Below are positions 41,235 through 56,257 of a stretch of DNA of 64,000 nucleotides, piece after piece; position 1 is the first letter of the stretch; each line of letters starts with the position of its first letter. The position numbers and the translations under genes were made by a program. The DNA is taken from the NCBI GenBank assembly GCA_028583405.1, contig CM053246.1, positions 8,169,605 to 8,233,604 on the forward strand, given 5' to 3'. The notes beneath the pieces are model-generated. The model had not been told where the DNA came from. It was given only the letters and a program-made list of their open reading frames with translations, and did not search any database. This DNA is from Pogonophryne albipinna. Its lineage: Eukaryota; Chordata; Actinopteri; Perciformes; Artedidraconidae.

Positions 41235-41946
41235 CAGGGGTAGCCAACACGGTGCCCGCGGGCACTCAGTCGCCCGCAGGGGCAACGTGAGGCGCCCGCC
41301 GGGAACGTTCTAAAAATAGCTCGCCAAGAAAATCCAAAATGTATAAAATACACAAAACAAATGTAATTAAAAGAATCTACCCCATGCATAAACGAAACTT
41401 AAATCATAGCGAACTCTATCTACTTACTACAACTCTATGTCTATCTAATACCCCTCCTCCCCCCACCCCCACAATGAATATCGACCAATCACGTTCTTGC
41501 TTGATTTGCGGGACCAGCGTTATAGTCGGGAAGAAAAGCAATGTGGCACCTCCCGCTGATTTTCCTTCTGGCAGAATCTACACATCAGCCCCATTGAACA
41601 GCCTAGTCGTGCCAGCCTATACAGCACATGAGGGCCAGAGTTTTACTCTGTGTGTTGCAACTTGCATATATATTTATTCCACTTGACGCACACACACGCA
41701 TGGCGTAATCTCCAGGGGGGACATGTCCCCAGCACTTTTCGAAATCCCGTTTGTGTGTTTGTAAACACTGAAAACGGGTCCCACAGACCCAAACAGCACA
41801 CAAAGGTTAAAGGTAAGCATATAACAATGTTAAAATGTGCTAAATATATACACTGCAAAAAAGAAAAAAAGAGGAGTAAAAGTAGCCCCCGACTTGTTTT
41901 ATTTTTTGAAAGTAGCCCTCATCCTAAAAAAGGTTGGTGACCCCTG
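41235..41946. mobile_element. hAT derivative with exact 8-bp target duplication
   Basis: The left end CAGGGGTAGCCAACACGGTG and right end AAGGTTGGTGACCCCTG are inverted. CTCTAAAG occurs exactly at 41227-41234 and 41947-41954. At 712 bp it is far too short for a full transposase, but it retains a zinc-finger-coding piece (next entry). It is inserted just after dispersed repeat copy 2. Confidence 0.93.
41494..41546 (+). pseudogene. BED-type zinc-finger fragment of a hAT transposase
   Basis: Within the preceding element the plus strand encodes RSCLICGTSVIVGKKSNV, matching the start of a hAT transposase BED-type finger (Cys-x2-Cys followed by a Lys-rich stretch). The paired histidines that should follow are gone: the frame continues into unrelated APPADFPSG. 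This is the junction of the internal deletion. Confidence 0.65.
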
Positions 41947-41954
41947 CTCTAAAG

Positions 41955-42942
41955 CAACTACTATGAGCTGCTCCGACCCTCGGTCCTGATGGACTCCAAC
42001 TTGTGTTTATTAATCAAACAAATAAATAAACACAAGGATAATGTGTTATTGTTGAGTAAATAACACACAATTAGAAGGAAAAAACGATGAAACAATACAG
42101 ATTTCAGTATTCTGAGCCCCTACTCTCCCCATAACTAACGGCAACAAAAGTCCTACATTATTCAATTAAAGTAAAGAAGTAAAAACAATAAGTGTGGCTT
42201 GATATTGAGTAAGAAAAAGGTTGATAAACGCTGTGAGAATGGATCTGCGGAGAGCATTTCGCCGCGATCCCAACTCCTCTATTACCAACGTTCAGGGAGC
42301 TCTATGCAAGTCAATGGGACGCCCTGCCCATTGAAAACTGACTCTCAAGGGGTACCCTGTCCGTAATTCCGTGACGGGGAGGGGCCCTGACCGACCGTCA
42401 ACATGTGACAGGTTGGGAGTGAGAACGTGTTGGGATAGGATATGACGTGTACCGAAATACTGATGCTGGCAACAAACTCCTCCTTTTAATCTAAACGTTT
42501 TCAAATGCATATTTCTTTGTTGGCATTGTGTCACTATATGTGAATAGAATAAACTCCTAGTTGGTAAGATGGACAGAGGGTGTGTGTATTTGTTGATGAG
42601 ACTTGTTCAGTGAGTGTGGACTGTAGCTGAAACAACACATGTCTAGCTATCAGTTGCTTGAACGGATGTGTATTCATATTCATCAGAGTTCTAGAACATC
42701 ACATACAGTCTTGGGAGAATCTACAGTCAGCTTTACTTTCTTGACGTTTCCTTTACAGCGACAGTGCTACCATTTCTGATGATTCTTTAGTCCAGTCATT
42801 ATCAGTCATACAGTAGCGCTAAGTGTGGTCAGTGGGGCTTGTTGTGAATGGACAGATCATGGTGAGTGACAGGGTAATTACTTGGCTAGACGTGTGCATC
42901 CACAGTGACGCCTCTGGGAACAGGGTTGGCTCAGAAGAAATA
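41955..42942. other. nlgn1 intron, nothing clear
   Basis: Non-coding. 42230-42520 is GC-richer and may be another repeat, but was not placed in a family. Confidence 0.4.
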
Positions 42943-43085
42943 CATTACATATTATTTATCTGGCACTTTTATCCAAAGCAACTTGCATACATTTCAATAC
43001 CGTAGACATGCCTGGGAGAAATTTGGGGTTAAGTATCCTGCCCCAGTGGACCCAATGTAAGATTGGTAGATTAAAGATGCACACT
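42943..43085 (-). mobile_element. SINE-tail-like fragment, minus orientation
   Basis: TTATCTGGCACTTTTATCCA and AAGCAACTTGCATACATTTC, then GGGGTTAAGTATCCTGCCCC, are the reverse complement of the tail type in the SINE at 54344. The tRNA-like head is absent. Confidence 0.5.
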
Positions 43086-43440
43086 ACAATACAACAGTGA
43101 CTGTGTAAACAGGTTAGATCTGCTATGACACAGCAGTTAAACTGATGTACTCTGTTTACATTTGCTTAGGCGGACGTATGCCTCCAATGTTCCCAAAGAT
43201 CTTGAAGATCCGTTGATCAGTTCTTGAAAAGTCCCTTAACAATTATTTGGACAGTGCCATCAAGAACAGGCAACGGTCCACTTGCAACACACGTTTAATG
43301 TCTTAATTAATTGGGAACTTGACCAGAAGAGCTTTCGTTTGTGTCAGTCCGCAGAGTTTCCAATGATCAAAGAGACACAGGGTTAAAAGAGGCCATAGGA
43401 GGAGCAGTGAGAACAGGCAGAGTAATAGGAGTCAGAAGGA
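43086..43440. other. nlgn1 intron, nothing recognised
   Basis: Non-coding stretch of about 350 bp without recognisable features. Confidence 0.4.
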
Positions 43441-43660
43441 CAAAAACAAGGCAAGGCAATTTTATTTATATAGCACCTTTCAACACAAGGCAATTCAAAG
43501 TGCTTTACAAAAATGAAAGACATTAAGAGCATTAAGAAACATATTATAAAATGATATCTAGAAACACTCATCTAAAAGCAATGATATAAAATGACATTTA
43601 AAAACACTCATTTAAAAGCAAAGATAATAAAAGTATTAATATATCAATTAATAGCAGCGG
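43441..43660. repeat. Dispersed repeat with an internal ~42-bp duplication
   Basis: GGCAATTTTATTTATATAGC, ACAAGGCAATTCAAAGTGCT is a common fish repeat motif (recollection). It is followed by two near-copies of ATAAAATGATATC...AAACACTCATCTAAAAGCAA. Confidence 0.6.
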
Positions 43661-45438
43661 CAAAAAGAAAAAGAGAGCCAACAGCAGCTGTGAAAGTGAG
43701 GCAGTGTGTAATTGCTGTGGGACTCATCTCTGTGTCTTTATAAGGACTATTGTAGCGTCCTGTGCCATGCTGGTTCAAAGAAGCCTTCTGTGGTTAAAAG
43801 TAGTGTTTTTGATGTGTCTGGAATGGAGCATGGTCATTAAGTTATCACATGCTGGGATAGTGGTCTCCATAATGAGATCCGAGGTAGCAGCGCCGCGGTT
43901 GGTCTTGACTCTCCCTCCAGCATGCATTCACAATTCATTTTAAAAATGGAAGTAAATGCAGTGTTACCTCACCACTCAAAGATGACAGCTAGCTGAACAA
44001 AAAAGTTAAATATAACAAAGTGTGACTGACACAGAAACATGCTTGAAAGGAGAACAAAATACAAGATCATAGACAGAATAAAAAAGGACATGCTGATTAG
44101 GGAAATTCATTGCTTCTTGTCATGGCTACTGTGGGTTTTGATGTTTAATGTAAAGATGATTATGTAGTTTGCACTTTTGCAAGAGATTAAAAAGTTGAGG
44201 AAACTACAGCTTGTCATTCACTGCTTCTTAGCGATAAATAAATGACTTTTAAACTTTAATAAATGCATTTCAGAACCTTGTAAATCCTTATAAATACAAT
44301 TATTAACTGTATTTTAGAATTGACACAGGACGTTAACTGTGAAATATACATTCATATTAAATATATATAAAATAAGAGCAAAAAAAACATCTTTCTCTAC
44401 CTGCTCTTCCTTTACTCTAACTCGCTGTCTCCACCTACACCAACAGCTGACTGCAGGCATGTACATGCCTCAACCCTGCACGTTGTCAGATTGCATTATG
44501 GGTAACAGAGTAACACAAGCTGATGCAAATGTACATACGAGAGGGTGAACCAAAGTGCATACAACTCAAATTATCACATTTGGGATAATTACGGCAAATG
44601 TATTAAGATTATTTATATATTAAGATGAAAATGGCAAACACAAATGTACTATTCAGATAGAACAGTGTCAGAATATAAGAGTTTTTGTCTTTAACATTTG
44701 TTAGTTTTAAATGGGTTTAGCAGTTTCGTGTAAGGCTTTATTTAAGCATGATTTATTTCATATTTTATTGTCGTTTCACTGTCTTAGCCCCTCATAGTAC
44801 TGTACATTACATTTTAGCAGCGAGTGACAGATCCACAAAAAAATGCACTGCTTTCTGGAAACAAGCAGTAAGCTTTGATGATGCCTGAAGGATCTAAACC
44901 CAAGGTAGAAACACATCTTTCTATAAACATGTAAGATACATTAGACTAGCAAGATCTGAAGAAGCTGAGGTATGGCCGATTGACTTGGAATATATGTAGA
45001 ACAGTTAAACATTGATATCCTAAGAATCTGATAATATTTTTATATCATGTTCTTAGCCTTGTAAAAAATAACATTAACTATTTATCATACAAAATAATAT
45101 AATATCATTGACAAAATGTATGAATCCAATTCAAATAATTGAAAACCATATTTGCACCTACCTGCACCTACAATACAATGTTCTGTAGCCAACTAGGTGA
45201 TAATAGATTATATTCTGACTAAAACATATGTAAATTACATTGTTTTTTAAAAAGTAATTCAAGCTCAACGTTTTAAAATAGGCTATTGATTTATCCATAC
45301 ATTTTTCTCCAAGATCTGTGGCTTTATAAAGAAACCATTAGACTCATAATTTAGACTCTGAATCTTAAGGTGGGGCGGACCTGTGACAGCTTCTACCAAT
45401 CTTCTGTGAAGTATTGACACCTTTCCATTCGTTGTGTA
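43661..45438. other. nlgn1 intron, nothing recognised
   Basis: AT-rich non-coding DNA. Confidence 0.45.
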
Positions 45439-45478
45439 GGAGTTGCATGTACTCCCACTGCGGAGTTGCATGTACTCC
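45439..45478. repeat. Two direct copies of a 17-bp near-palindrome
   Basis: GGAGTTGCATGTACTCC occurs at 45439-45455 and again at 45462-45478. Each copy is close to its own reverse complement. Confidence 0.9.
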
Positions 45479-45502
45479 TAGCCGAGTAGGCCTACTGGTG
45501 CT

Positions 45503-45965
45503 GTGTCTCAAAATGCATACTTCTGTGCATACATCTGCTGTAATGAATGCAATAGTGCGTCACATGTAAAGTAAAAAAAAATTGGAGTATGGAACACTGG
45601 ACACTTCTCGCACACCATGATCATAATATTTGCTACTTAACGAAAATGTGCCGTCATAGCGTTTGCTGCGGTGATCAAAGCACTAGCCAAGAAAAAGTAA
45701 TATGTGCTTGTTTTACTGTTTATTTAACATACCACTATACTGTTGTTAGAACAGACACCAACATTAATGTAAAGAAGTCTATAATGATTTAGTACCGCAA
45801 ACAATCGTTGCAAGCTAACTAGCTAACAACGGCGATCAATATTTCCAGTGAGGGCACAGCTGCTGTTTGTGACATTACTACATAGTCCACATTCACACAT
45901 TGCATACGTGTTTACAATGCATTACATGTCAGTGTACTAATGGAAGTATCCCAATTGAGACAAAG
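45503..45965. mobile_element. Small DNA element with ~45-bp diverged inverted ends
   Basis: The left TGTCTCAAAATGCATACTTC is mirrored by the right GAAGTATCCCAATTGAGACA; pairing resumes with TGTAATGAATGC versus GCATTACAT. No target duplication assigned and no transposase. Confidence 0.55.
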
Positions 45966-48688
<2,723 letters not shown>

Positions 48689-49812
48689 ATAGATTATGTA
48701 TTTGGCGAAGTCCCTCCCCTTCCGGTGGACCTCCATGCGACCTTATTTCGGAAAAAATATGTATTGAAGTCAATGGAGAGAGAAAGATTATCTTTCGATC
48801 CCGTTTGAATTGTGCCACGAATGACACATATGATGTTTGTCAATTTAAAAGATAATTTTGCAAGTAAAAAAATAATAATATGTGTCGTAAAACTGTGAAG
48901 TAACACATTTTTTTGTGTGAAACGCTCAATGAACTACATCTCTGGTCTCGCACAACAACACACGTCACCAAGATGGCCGTCACTACTGTGGACTGGGATT
49001 GACTACCCTCACTATCACCACAATGAAACACGTCCAGAAGAATGTCATGCAAAGCTGCCTGCCTGCCTGCCTTCCTTTGATTCTCCCTGAACTGCCTGGT
49101 ATTTTCAATGTTTAATGTCAACCATTTGTGCAGATAGCATGAAGTAGTAAAGATCGCCGATGCTAATGTAGCATTAGCATTTCTCCCCCGGGCTTAAATG
49201 GTGTATTATAGAATGATCACACCGGTGTGACAGTACTCTTCAAAGGGTTCACAAAATATGACTACTACTCTTACTGTTTAACATTTTGGGTTACTTAATG
49301 TTACTTCATGTTAAGGCTAATAAAAATGACAAGGCTAAGACTGTAATGCTAACTAACGTGCTTGCTACTAGCTAGCTAGCTAACTTGATCCAGTCACTCC
49401 TGGTCCTTTCATCAGACGGGAAGCGAAAGAACGAGCAAGACCCATTGCTGGTATGATAACAACCTGGTACTAAGCACACAGGCATCTTGTTAAAGTTATC
49501 TTATCTTAGCTATCTCTATTTTAGTGGAGGAAAACAATTGTGACATCAGTTATGAGTGACATCACTTACGCGACTCTGGGATTTGTAGTTGCGTATTTTT
49601 CATAGTCTTATATTTCAACAGTTTACGACAAACTGTGACTTTTTTGACATGGAAATGATTTGTTAAGATTAACAAACATAATGTGTAATTCGTGGCAAAA
49701 TTCAAACGGGATCGAAAGATAAGTTTTCTCTCTCCATTGACTTCAATACATAATTTTTCCGAAATAAGGTCCCATGGAGCGGAAGTAGATAGGCGTGACT
49801 TCGCCACTCTAT
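48689..49812. mobile_element. Long-inverted-repeat DNA element, copy C (most complete)
   Basis: About 1.12 kb. The left arm (GGCGAAGTCCCTCCCCTTCC, then TATGTATTGAAGTCAATGGA) is inverted at the right end (TCCATTGACTTCAATACATA, then GACTTCGCCACTCTAT at 49797-49812). Arms are about 200 bp, enclosing a unique core with GCATTTCTCCCCCGGGCTTA. Matches copies A and B. A 91-93-residue ORF recurs in copies B and C but is frame-disrupted between them, which argues against a protein. Confidence 0.85.
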
Positions 49813-49821
49813 TACAGGTAA

Positions 49822-50193
49822 TGGCTCAAGTGGCGCATTTAGGATTGTAGGAAATCCGGGGCTTAGCCCAGAACTTTGAAGTTGTTGAGCGGGGGGGGGG
49901 GGGACTAGTGGAGCACGCTCATGAACTGTGAACTCGCAGGAGCCTCGCAGCGGGGCTACTGCGGGCAGACTCTTCACGCTTACGAAATATCACTTATTCT
50001 TCAAGGCAGGGAAGGCTACGCAGTACGCAGGCTACTGTCCCGCAGCTGCTGCCTCTCTGTTAGACTCCGGTACTGCATATTGCTCACGAGACGTTTAAAA
50101 AAAAGAAAAAATTGCTTTAAGTGAAACATTCGGGGCTTTTCAGAAAACATCCGGGGCTTGAGCCCAAGTAGCCACCCCCTAGCGCCGCCACTG
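49822..50193. mobile_element. hAT-like non-autonomous element
   Basis: AAGTGGCGCATTTAGG and CCGGGGCTTAGCCC at the left face GGGGCTTGAGCCC and CCCCCTAGCGCCGCCACTG at the right, imperfect inverted ends. A poly-G run lies at 49889-49904. The flanks do not show a matching 8-bp duplication. Confidence 0.55.
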
Positions 50194-50917
50194 TATTATA
50201 CTTTAGTAGCCCTTTTCTTCTTTTATCATATATTTTTGGAATTAGGGGGTAAGAGTATAAACAGAAGGTGAGCTTTATTAAATCAAAGATGGATCAACAA
50301 AAATCCCAAGGTGTAGGCGAGGTAAAACCTAAGGAAAGTAACAATACAAAACAAGGGAGCAAACCAAGATCACATCAGGGAAAGGAAACAGCAAATCAAC
50401 AGGAAGAACACGAGGAATACACCATGAGATGAACAAAGCAAGGCCATTCAATGACGACGGACTGACAAAGACCACGAGGACGGACAGGCATATTTAGAGA
50501 CGGGACTAATTACATTGCCATGTATAATATGGTGTCATATTCCCCACCCCTAAAGTATAGTACACAGATGAATGATAAGAAGAAAAAGAAAAGAAACATA
50601 TGCAGTATATTTTGTATTATTTTGAAACAACAAAGAAGTGACAATTTAGTAGCAAATAATTTAACAACATTATATCAAGGCCAATTTCTCTCAAGTGATA
50701 GTAATGCCATGGTGGCAGAAAGGTAAATTCCACACTTTAACGGGTTCACTGTCTTTAGATCGAGCTATTTTGGGAAGCAAGGGAACATTTTGTTGAGCAT
50801 TATTTTCTGTAGCCGTTAATTATTTAGTTGGCTAGTGTGCATGCTAATGAGTAAGCGTTTGTGGTTATGTTAAGTTCATGTTGAAGCAAGTTTTGCATCA
50901 TCTCGGAAACAGTGCAC
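50194..50917. other. nlgn1 intron, nothing recognised
   Basis: Non-coding. Confidence 0.45.
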
Positions 50918-51300
50918 TTAAAGGTGGGGTAGGTAATTCACTTCAGAAACACTTATATTCCATGGAATGCTCTTAACATTCCGATAGCAATGAATATATT
51001 AAATGCTTTGACAATAAATACATAAAAAAATGTCATCTGTGGAAGCCGTAGCGCTGTAAAAAGCACGACCAATCATCTGAGCCGGCCCGGCTAAAATAAC
51101 TGGATGGCCTACCTGCCTGTCAGCCTTCCATCTGTGCACAAACCTCTCGTGCCCTCATTGGTCATGTGCGCGTTTGTGTGTGTTGGAGGAGGGGCTCTGT
51201 AAGGAAGTCTGAAGGAAGAGGCAGATTTTTTCCGGTTGTGTACTTTCAAATTCTAGCGCACTCGAACTGGTTTCTCCATTCTTACCTACCCTACCTTTAA
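50918..51300. mobile_element. Second TTAA-bounded MITE family, copy 2
   Basis: TTAAAGGTGGGGTAGGTAA at the left and TTACCTACCCTACCTTTAA at the right are inverted. The body closely follows 27368-27748, with a few small indels. Confidence 0.87.
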
Positions 51301-52343
51301 TACTGAATAAACACGGCTACCAATGTTCTGACCCTGACGAAAACCAAAGAGCTAACTGATTAGACAGTCTGCATATTTCCTGAAGATTAACTCCAAGAAA
51401 GGTTTTAAGGCTTTCACATGCTGCAACAAACCCTGCCGTGCAGTGGTGCAATCCAATGGTTACATTACACATATAATTCTTTTCTGTATATATTTACCTT
51501 ATGAGCGGCTTTTGCTCATGACATTGCACTGTTTTGATTGCATTGGACAAGCAGGAAAACATATCATGTGTTAAACCGTTTTTTATAAATGTATGGAATT
51601 GGAAAGCCATCCGCCCATGTTGGTGTGATATTCTGTGCTACATTGGATCCAGCAGCCAACAAGCCCTTTTCTAATGCAAAGGACTATGAACTCTGCTGCT
51701 AGGGGCCTGCCAAGTTCCTTTAATTATGCTGTGATGTTAAATTGGGTATGGAGCAATAGAGCAGGCTGCACGCTGTAAAGCTGGACTCATGCCCAGGTCT
51801 AATGTATACACATATACATACACACTACCAATGCTACACAGTTCTTTACAGGCTTTGTTGGCACAGTGAGCTCACCTGAAACGAGTATTTTAGACTACTG
51901 TGACAGACAACTGACATATGTTGCCAAGCTAACATTATTACACATTGGCAAATAATAACGAGTGTATATTGCTGGCTTCACCATATCCCTGTTTGTCCAT
52001 TGCTATTGCATTCTGCTCAGAGGTTGACGACTACTGGACTGACAGTTGTGCATGTGTGTGCTCATACATATGTAGTCATTTCTTATTCTTCTTTCTGTGC
52101 ACGTTCACTCAGCAGTATATGTATGTGCATGGAAAAGTAAATGGACAAGGTGAGGCTTGGCCAGATGGTGTGCATGTTGGATGCTCAACACAGGAGCCAA
52201 GATGTCACCTTGGCTTGGTAATGAGACAGGAAGTGGAGAGGTGGGAGCAGTGGGGTGGTTCTAGATATACAAAAGACCTAATGAGTTGTGAGTGCACTCA
52301 AATTGGCTATCGTTGCAGAGTGCCTAAGTTAACACATTTTTGA
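51301..52343. other. nlgn1 intron, nothing recognised
   Basis: Non-coding. The 132-residue ORF at 51945 has no recognisable domain and no splice context. Confidence 0.4.
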
Positions 52344-53854
52344 CAGGGGTTCTTTACACGGGAACGCAAACGAAACGCAAACGAACCGAATTCGATATTA
52401 AAAAAGTATTCCGTTCACACGGATACGGCTCAATAAACGTGTCCCTTCACACGAGACCGCTCGACCCACTGGAGACGCTGTAGTACATATGCCAGGCCTG
52501 TAAGTGACGCTGTAGTTCCGCCACAAAATACACCAAAAGCAGCGAAGAAGACCCCCGAGCATGGTTGCCTGGTTGCCCTTCTGTTTATTCTCCGCGGTGG
52601 ATTTAGTAACATGTAGTTCTCCATGTCCACTTGTTGCTGATGGTTGTGGTAGAGGAGCTGTAGATTTTGCACTAACATCTGTAACATGGTCAGTAGCAGT
52701 AGCAGTAGCTACGAACAGCAGAGATGGGGTCGTTACTAAAAAAAAGTAATATATTACACTACTTCGTTACTCTCTACATAAAGTAACCCCATACTTTACT
52801 CGTTACTTTACTCGCAGGGCCGGCCCGCAGATCACGCAGACTGCTAAAGTTTCAAATGTTCTCTTTAGTTCAGTTTCCATTGTCGCATAAGGCTGATCCA
52901 GATAGCTCCTGAATGTTTTCCTATCTTACCATGGCTGTCCTCTGTCTCCTGTTACCTGTATTTTGCGCAGTATATCTCTGAACGATGGTGATTCCACTGT
53001 GCAAATGGGCAACATTTCCTCTACTATGAAGGATGCTACAAGCCTGTCCATCTCTGCTTTGGTTACCGGTCCTCCAAATTCTAATTTTTGCTGCTACGGA
53101 GTCGGCGGTGGCGCACTCACAACATCCTCACTCTGGGTTCGGGGGTCCTTAGCCATTAGCTTCACCTTAGCATGTGTTCTTTGCAGGCGTTTACAGCAGT
53201 GTATAACAGCTTCTGGCCTGGACACAGTTTGCACCTCACCGTCAGATTCCTGTCTATTATTCGGACGAACTCAAAATAATGGGCATACCTCCACCCCTCG
53301 AAAGTTATCGCTGACTCAGCCATGTTTATGCAGCACTGCACGTAGTGATGTGGACGTGCAAATCGCGCAGATTACGTACATATAAACCTACGGCGGAAAC
53401 CCCTCTTGTCTGTCGGTGTGATTATGACTGATTTTATAAAAGTAACGAAGTAACGCGTGTCGGGGCAATGTTAGTAACTGTAGTGTGATTACTGAATTAT
53501 TAAAGTAATGCGTTACACTATTCCGTTACCGACAAAATTAATATTATTACAGTAACGCGTTACACCCAACTCTGACGAACAGTAGCTACTGACCATGCTA
53601 CAGCAGTGAGCAGCAGAGGTGGGGAGAGGCGGGGCTATGGCTTCATTGTTATCAGGAAATGATCGTATAGGGCGTACACACGGAGCCGTTTGGCCCCCCA
53701 GAGTGCTCCGTCCGCAGATCTATCCACCTTGGGACCCGTTTTAGGGGTCCGTTTCCGCGGTTCCATTACGGCCTCGTGTGAACGGACGGGCTATACGAAA
53801 GAGAAAAGTAGCGGATACAACCCGTTTCGTTCCCGTGTAAACACCTAACCCCTT
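52344..53854. mobile_element. Outer hAT-like element, split by another hAT
   Basis: CAGGGGTTCTTTACACGGGA at the left faces TTCCCGTGTAAACACCTAAC at the right. Flanks ATTTTTGA and TTTTTTCT agree at 5 of 8 positions. The body before 52711 and after 53583 belongs together and is interrupted by the element at 52719-53574. Related to 34493-35148. Confidence 0.7.
52719..53574. mobile_element. Inner hAT-like element with exact 8-bp target duplication
   Basis: The ends CAGAGATGGGGTCGTTACT and GCGTTACACCCAACTCTG are inverted. ACGAACAG lies exactly at 52711-52718 and 53575-53582. 856 bp, no transposase recognised. The AGTAAC/GTTACT-rich arms can pair over a longer distance. Confidence 0.93.
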
Positions 53855-54343
53855 TTTTTCTCTCGCTACAATTTAATTATGCAAATTAGGTGAACGTGGT
53901 AGGGATTTTTGGAGTTAATCCGAAAATGTTTTTTCGGATAACACATTTAATTTTTTATATTGAGATTGCTATATCCAATTTGGGAGGGAAAGAAAAAAGA
54001 TTCTGGACCATTAGTTACATTTGAATCTCAAAGTTTATTAAAATCATATTTTTTGGTGAGGATCTGTCCCAAAAACAAATAGCAATAACATGGATATGGT
54101 AGGCCTTTTGGAAAAAATATGTAATTGCTGATATAATCTTTTGATAATGCTATTTCCAACTTCATGTCATGGTTATAGCAGGATCATGTGTTCGCCATTT
54201 ATAAAAAAAGAATTATATATATACTTTTTTACTTCTAAAGATCTGTACCAAACAAATACTTTTCTGGGCTTTGACATTCCTACAGCACCAAAATACTTTT
54301 CTGAACATAAGCTGACAAATCCTTCGCCTTTAAAACATATGTT
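53855..54343. other. nlgn1 intron, nothing recognised
   Basis: AT-rich non-coding DNA. Confidence 0.45.
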
Positions 54344-54532
54344 GGAGGCGTGTGGCGCAGTGGATGGGGCCGTGGTGTTGGGATCAGGGGGGTCACAGGT
54401 TCAAACCCCACTGCAGTCAGCATGTCGTTGTGTCCCTGAGACACTTCACCCCAAATTGCTCCTGTGGGGATTGTCCACAGTATTGAGTATGTAAGTAGCT
54501 TTGGATAAAAGCGTCTAACAAGTAACATGTAA
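54344..54532 (+). mobile_element. tRNA-derived SINE
   Basis: The head has both internal Pol III promoter boxes: A box TGGCGCAGTGG at 54353-54363 and B box GGTTCAAACCC at 54398-54408. A SINE body (GAGACACTTCACCCCAAATT) and tail with GTAGCTTTGGATAAAAGCGT follow. The tail type recurs, reversed, at 10943 and 42943. It is not a functional tRNA: there is no acceptor stem or anticodon arm that fits. Confidence 0.88.
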
Positions 54533-55825
54533 TAATATGTTGTGCTTCCTGCTATTTGGATATTGCATCTTTCGATATTGTGTTTCATCATTTCTTCAGC
54601 CTTTGTAATAACATTTGCTGTGCATTTGTACATTTGGTTCAATATAATTGTTGATTACATTTGACTGTAAGCAGCAAATACTTCTCTGTCAGAGGAGAGC
54701 ATTAACAGGTCTACAATCAAAAGTGAACATTGACCATCTTCTGGTGCTATGTCTAATGTTGATGAGAGTAAAGCTGTCTCATACAGGATAAACCTTCAGT
54801 TTGAGAGAACATAAATGAGCCGCAATGCTGTCAAAATGTCCTTCATTAGTGTCATGCCTTATAAATAAGCTCTGAAAACAGATTAGTTTAGCTGGAAAAG
54901 GCTAAGCAGCATCCACTCTGGAACTGTACAGCTTGTCACATCTCATTTCTGATTATCTCTATGTTCTTTATTTTAAAGACTTTTGAGATATAATAATATT
55001 TCATTGTGGATTGTATGAATCTCCTCCATGTCCAAATTCAGTGTCCTTCATCCAGTCCACTGTTTACTCACTCATGAGCAGATGAAAAGTCATTAGCTGT
55101 ATCCCAAATTGCTACCTCGCGTCTCATCTGTACTATTTATGTGCTGCACTAACAAATACAGAAGAATGACAGAACAGCTTATTGTCACAATGAGAAGTAA
55201 TGAGATATGTAATTTGCTGTTGCACAACAACATAAATCACTTAAGGCCCCGCAGTCATTTTCATTCCAAAGGTGCCCCCGCAATGGCCCAGCGTTGGCAT
55301 TAATAAATGCCTCGGGTTCTGTCTCTCTGTGACTCTGTCTGTCTACTCTGTGTTCAAACTCTCCACACTTTTTAGTTCAGGTTTATGATTTTGATATATC
55401 ACCCATGTGTCTGTCGAGTCCAGATGTCAAGTTTCTAATTACAAAAATAAAAAAACAGCTTTGTTTTCAGCTTGACTGTCTAGGATAAGTGAATTTATAG
55501 AATGATGGGTGTGTCATGTTATCTGAAGTCTTAACAGAATAGAATAGACAAAATAACAGGCTTTACCTGCGTCAAATACAAGAAGAGACATTTGCTACAT
55601 AAAACAACTTCATTGTTGAAAAATAATTCAAGTGAGTCAAAGGAAACATAAACTGTTCATTGTAATCAGCTCCATGTATTAGCTACAAAAGAAAAACAGA
55701 AATCATGAACATATTCTGCTAATGTTCTGGTTTTTACATTTGTATTTTCTTGACTCGACTGTGATGTGTTTCCATGCTTTGATGTTCAAAAAGCTATTTT
55801 TTGTTTTGTTTTTTTTGTGCTGCAA
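54533..55825. other. nlgn1 intron, nothing recognised
   Basis: AT-rich non-coding DNA. Confidence 0.45.
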
Positions 55826-55975
55826 ATAATTGGTCAACCGCATAGAGATGTCCCGCCCTATCACGTGAAGTGTGTTGGAGCGCTAGCCAATAAAAGTACG
55901 AGTGTTACATAGTGATGTCACTATGTTACCGAAGTGAAAGGGGTACAATTACATATTCTGGACCTGTAATAATAT
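55826..55975. repeat. Dispersed repeat, reverse of part of 24053-24370
   Basis: GTGTTGGAGCGCTAGCCAAT and TACATAGTGATGTCA match the reverse complement near 24170-24230. Confidence 0.6.
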
Positions 55976-56257
55976 GCGAGTATTGCGTGATAATAAAACA
56001 ACTTCCTAAACTAAATTAATTGAAGTCAAGCAAAAGACAGAATGCTTACAAAGACCACTGTGCAGAGCTAACTTTATTGTTTTGTCATGCTTGTTCTGCA
56101 TGAATTAATTATAATGTTGTTTCTTATCTTAAATACACAATGTGATTACTGCAACCATTATAATATGATAAAAGCTGTCTTATTAATAATGGAAAAAGTG
56201 ATGCAATAAACATGCTGCTGTGGCTAGACGATAGCAGCCACATTACACAGCATATAG

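Noticed and set aside
48840..49121. ~93-residue ORF recurring in long-TIR copies B and C
   Set aside because: Frame and stops differ between the copies and the sequence has no transposase-like motifs.
54344..54420. tRNA gene
   Set aside because: A and B boxes are present, but no acceptor stem or anticodon arm fits and a SINE body and tail follow.
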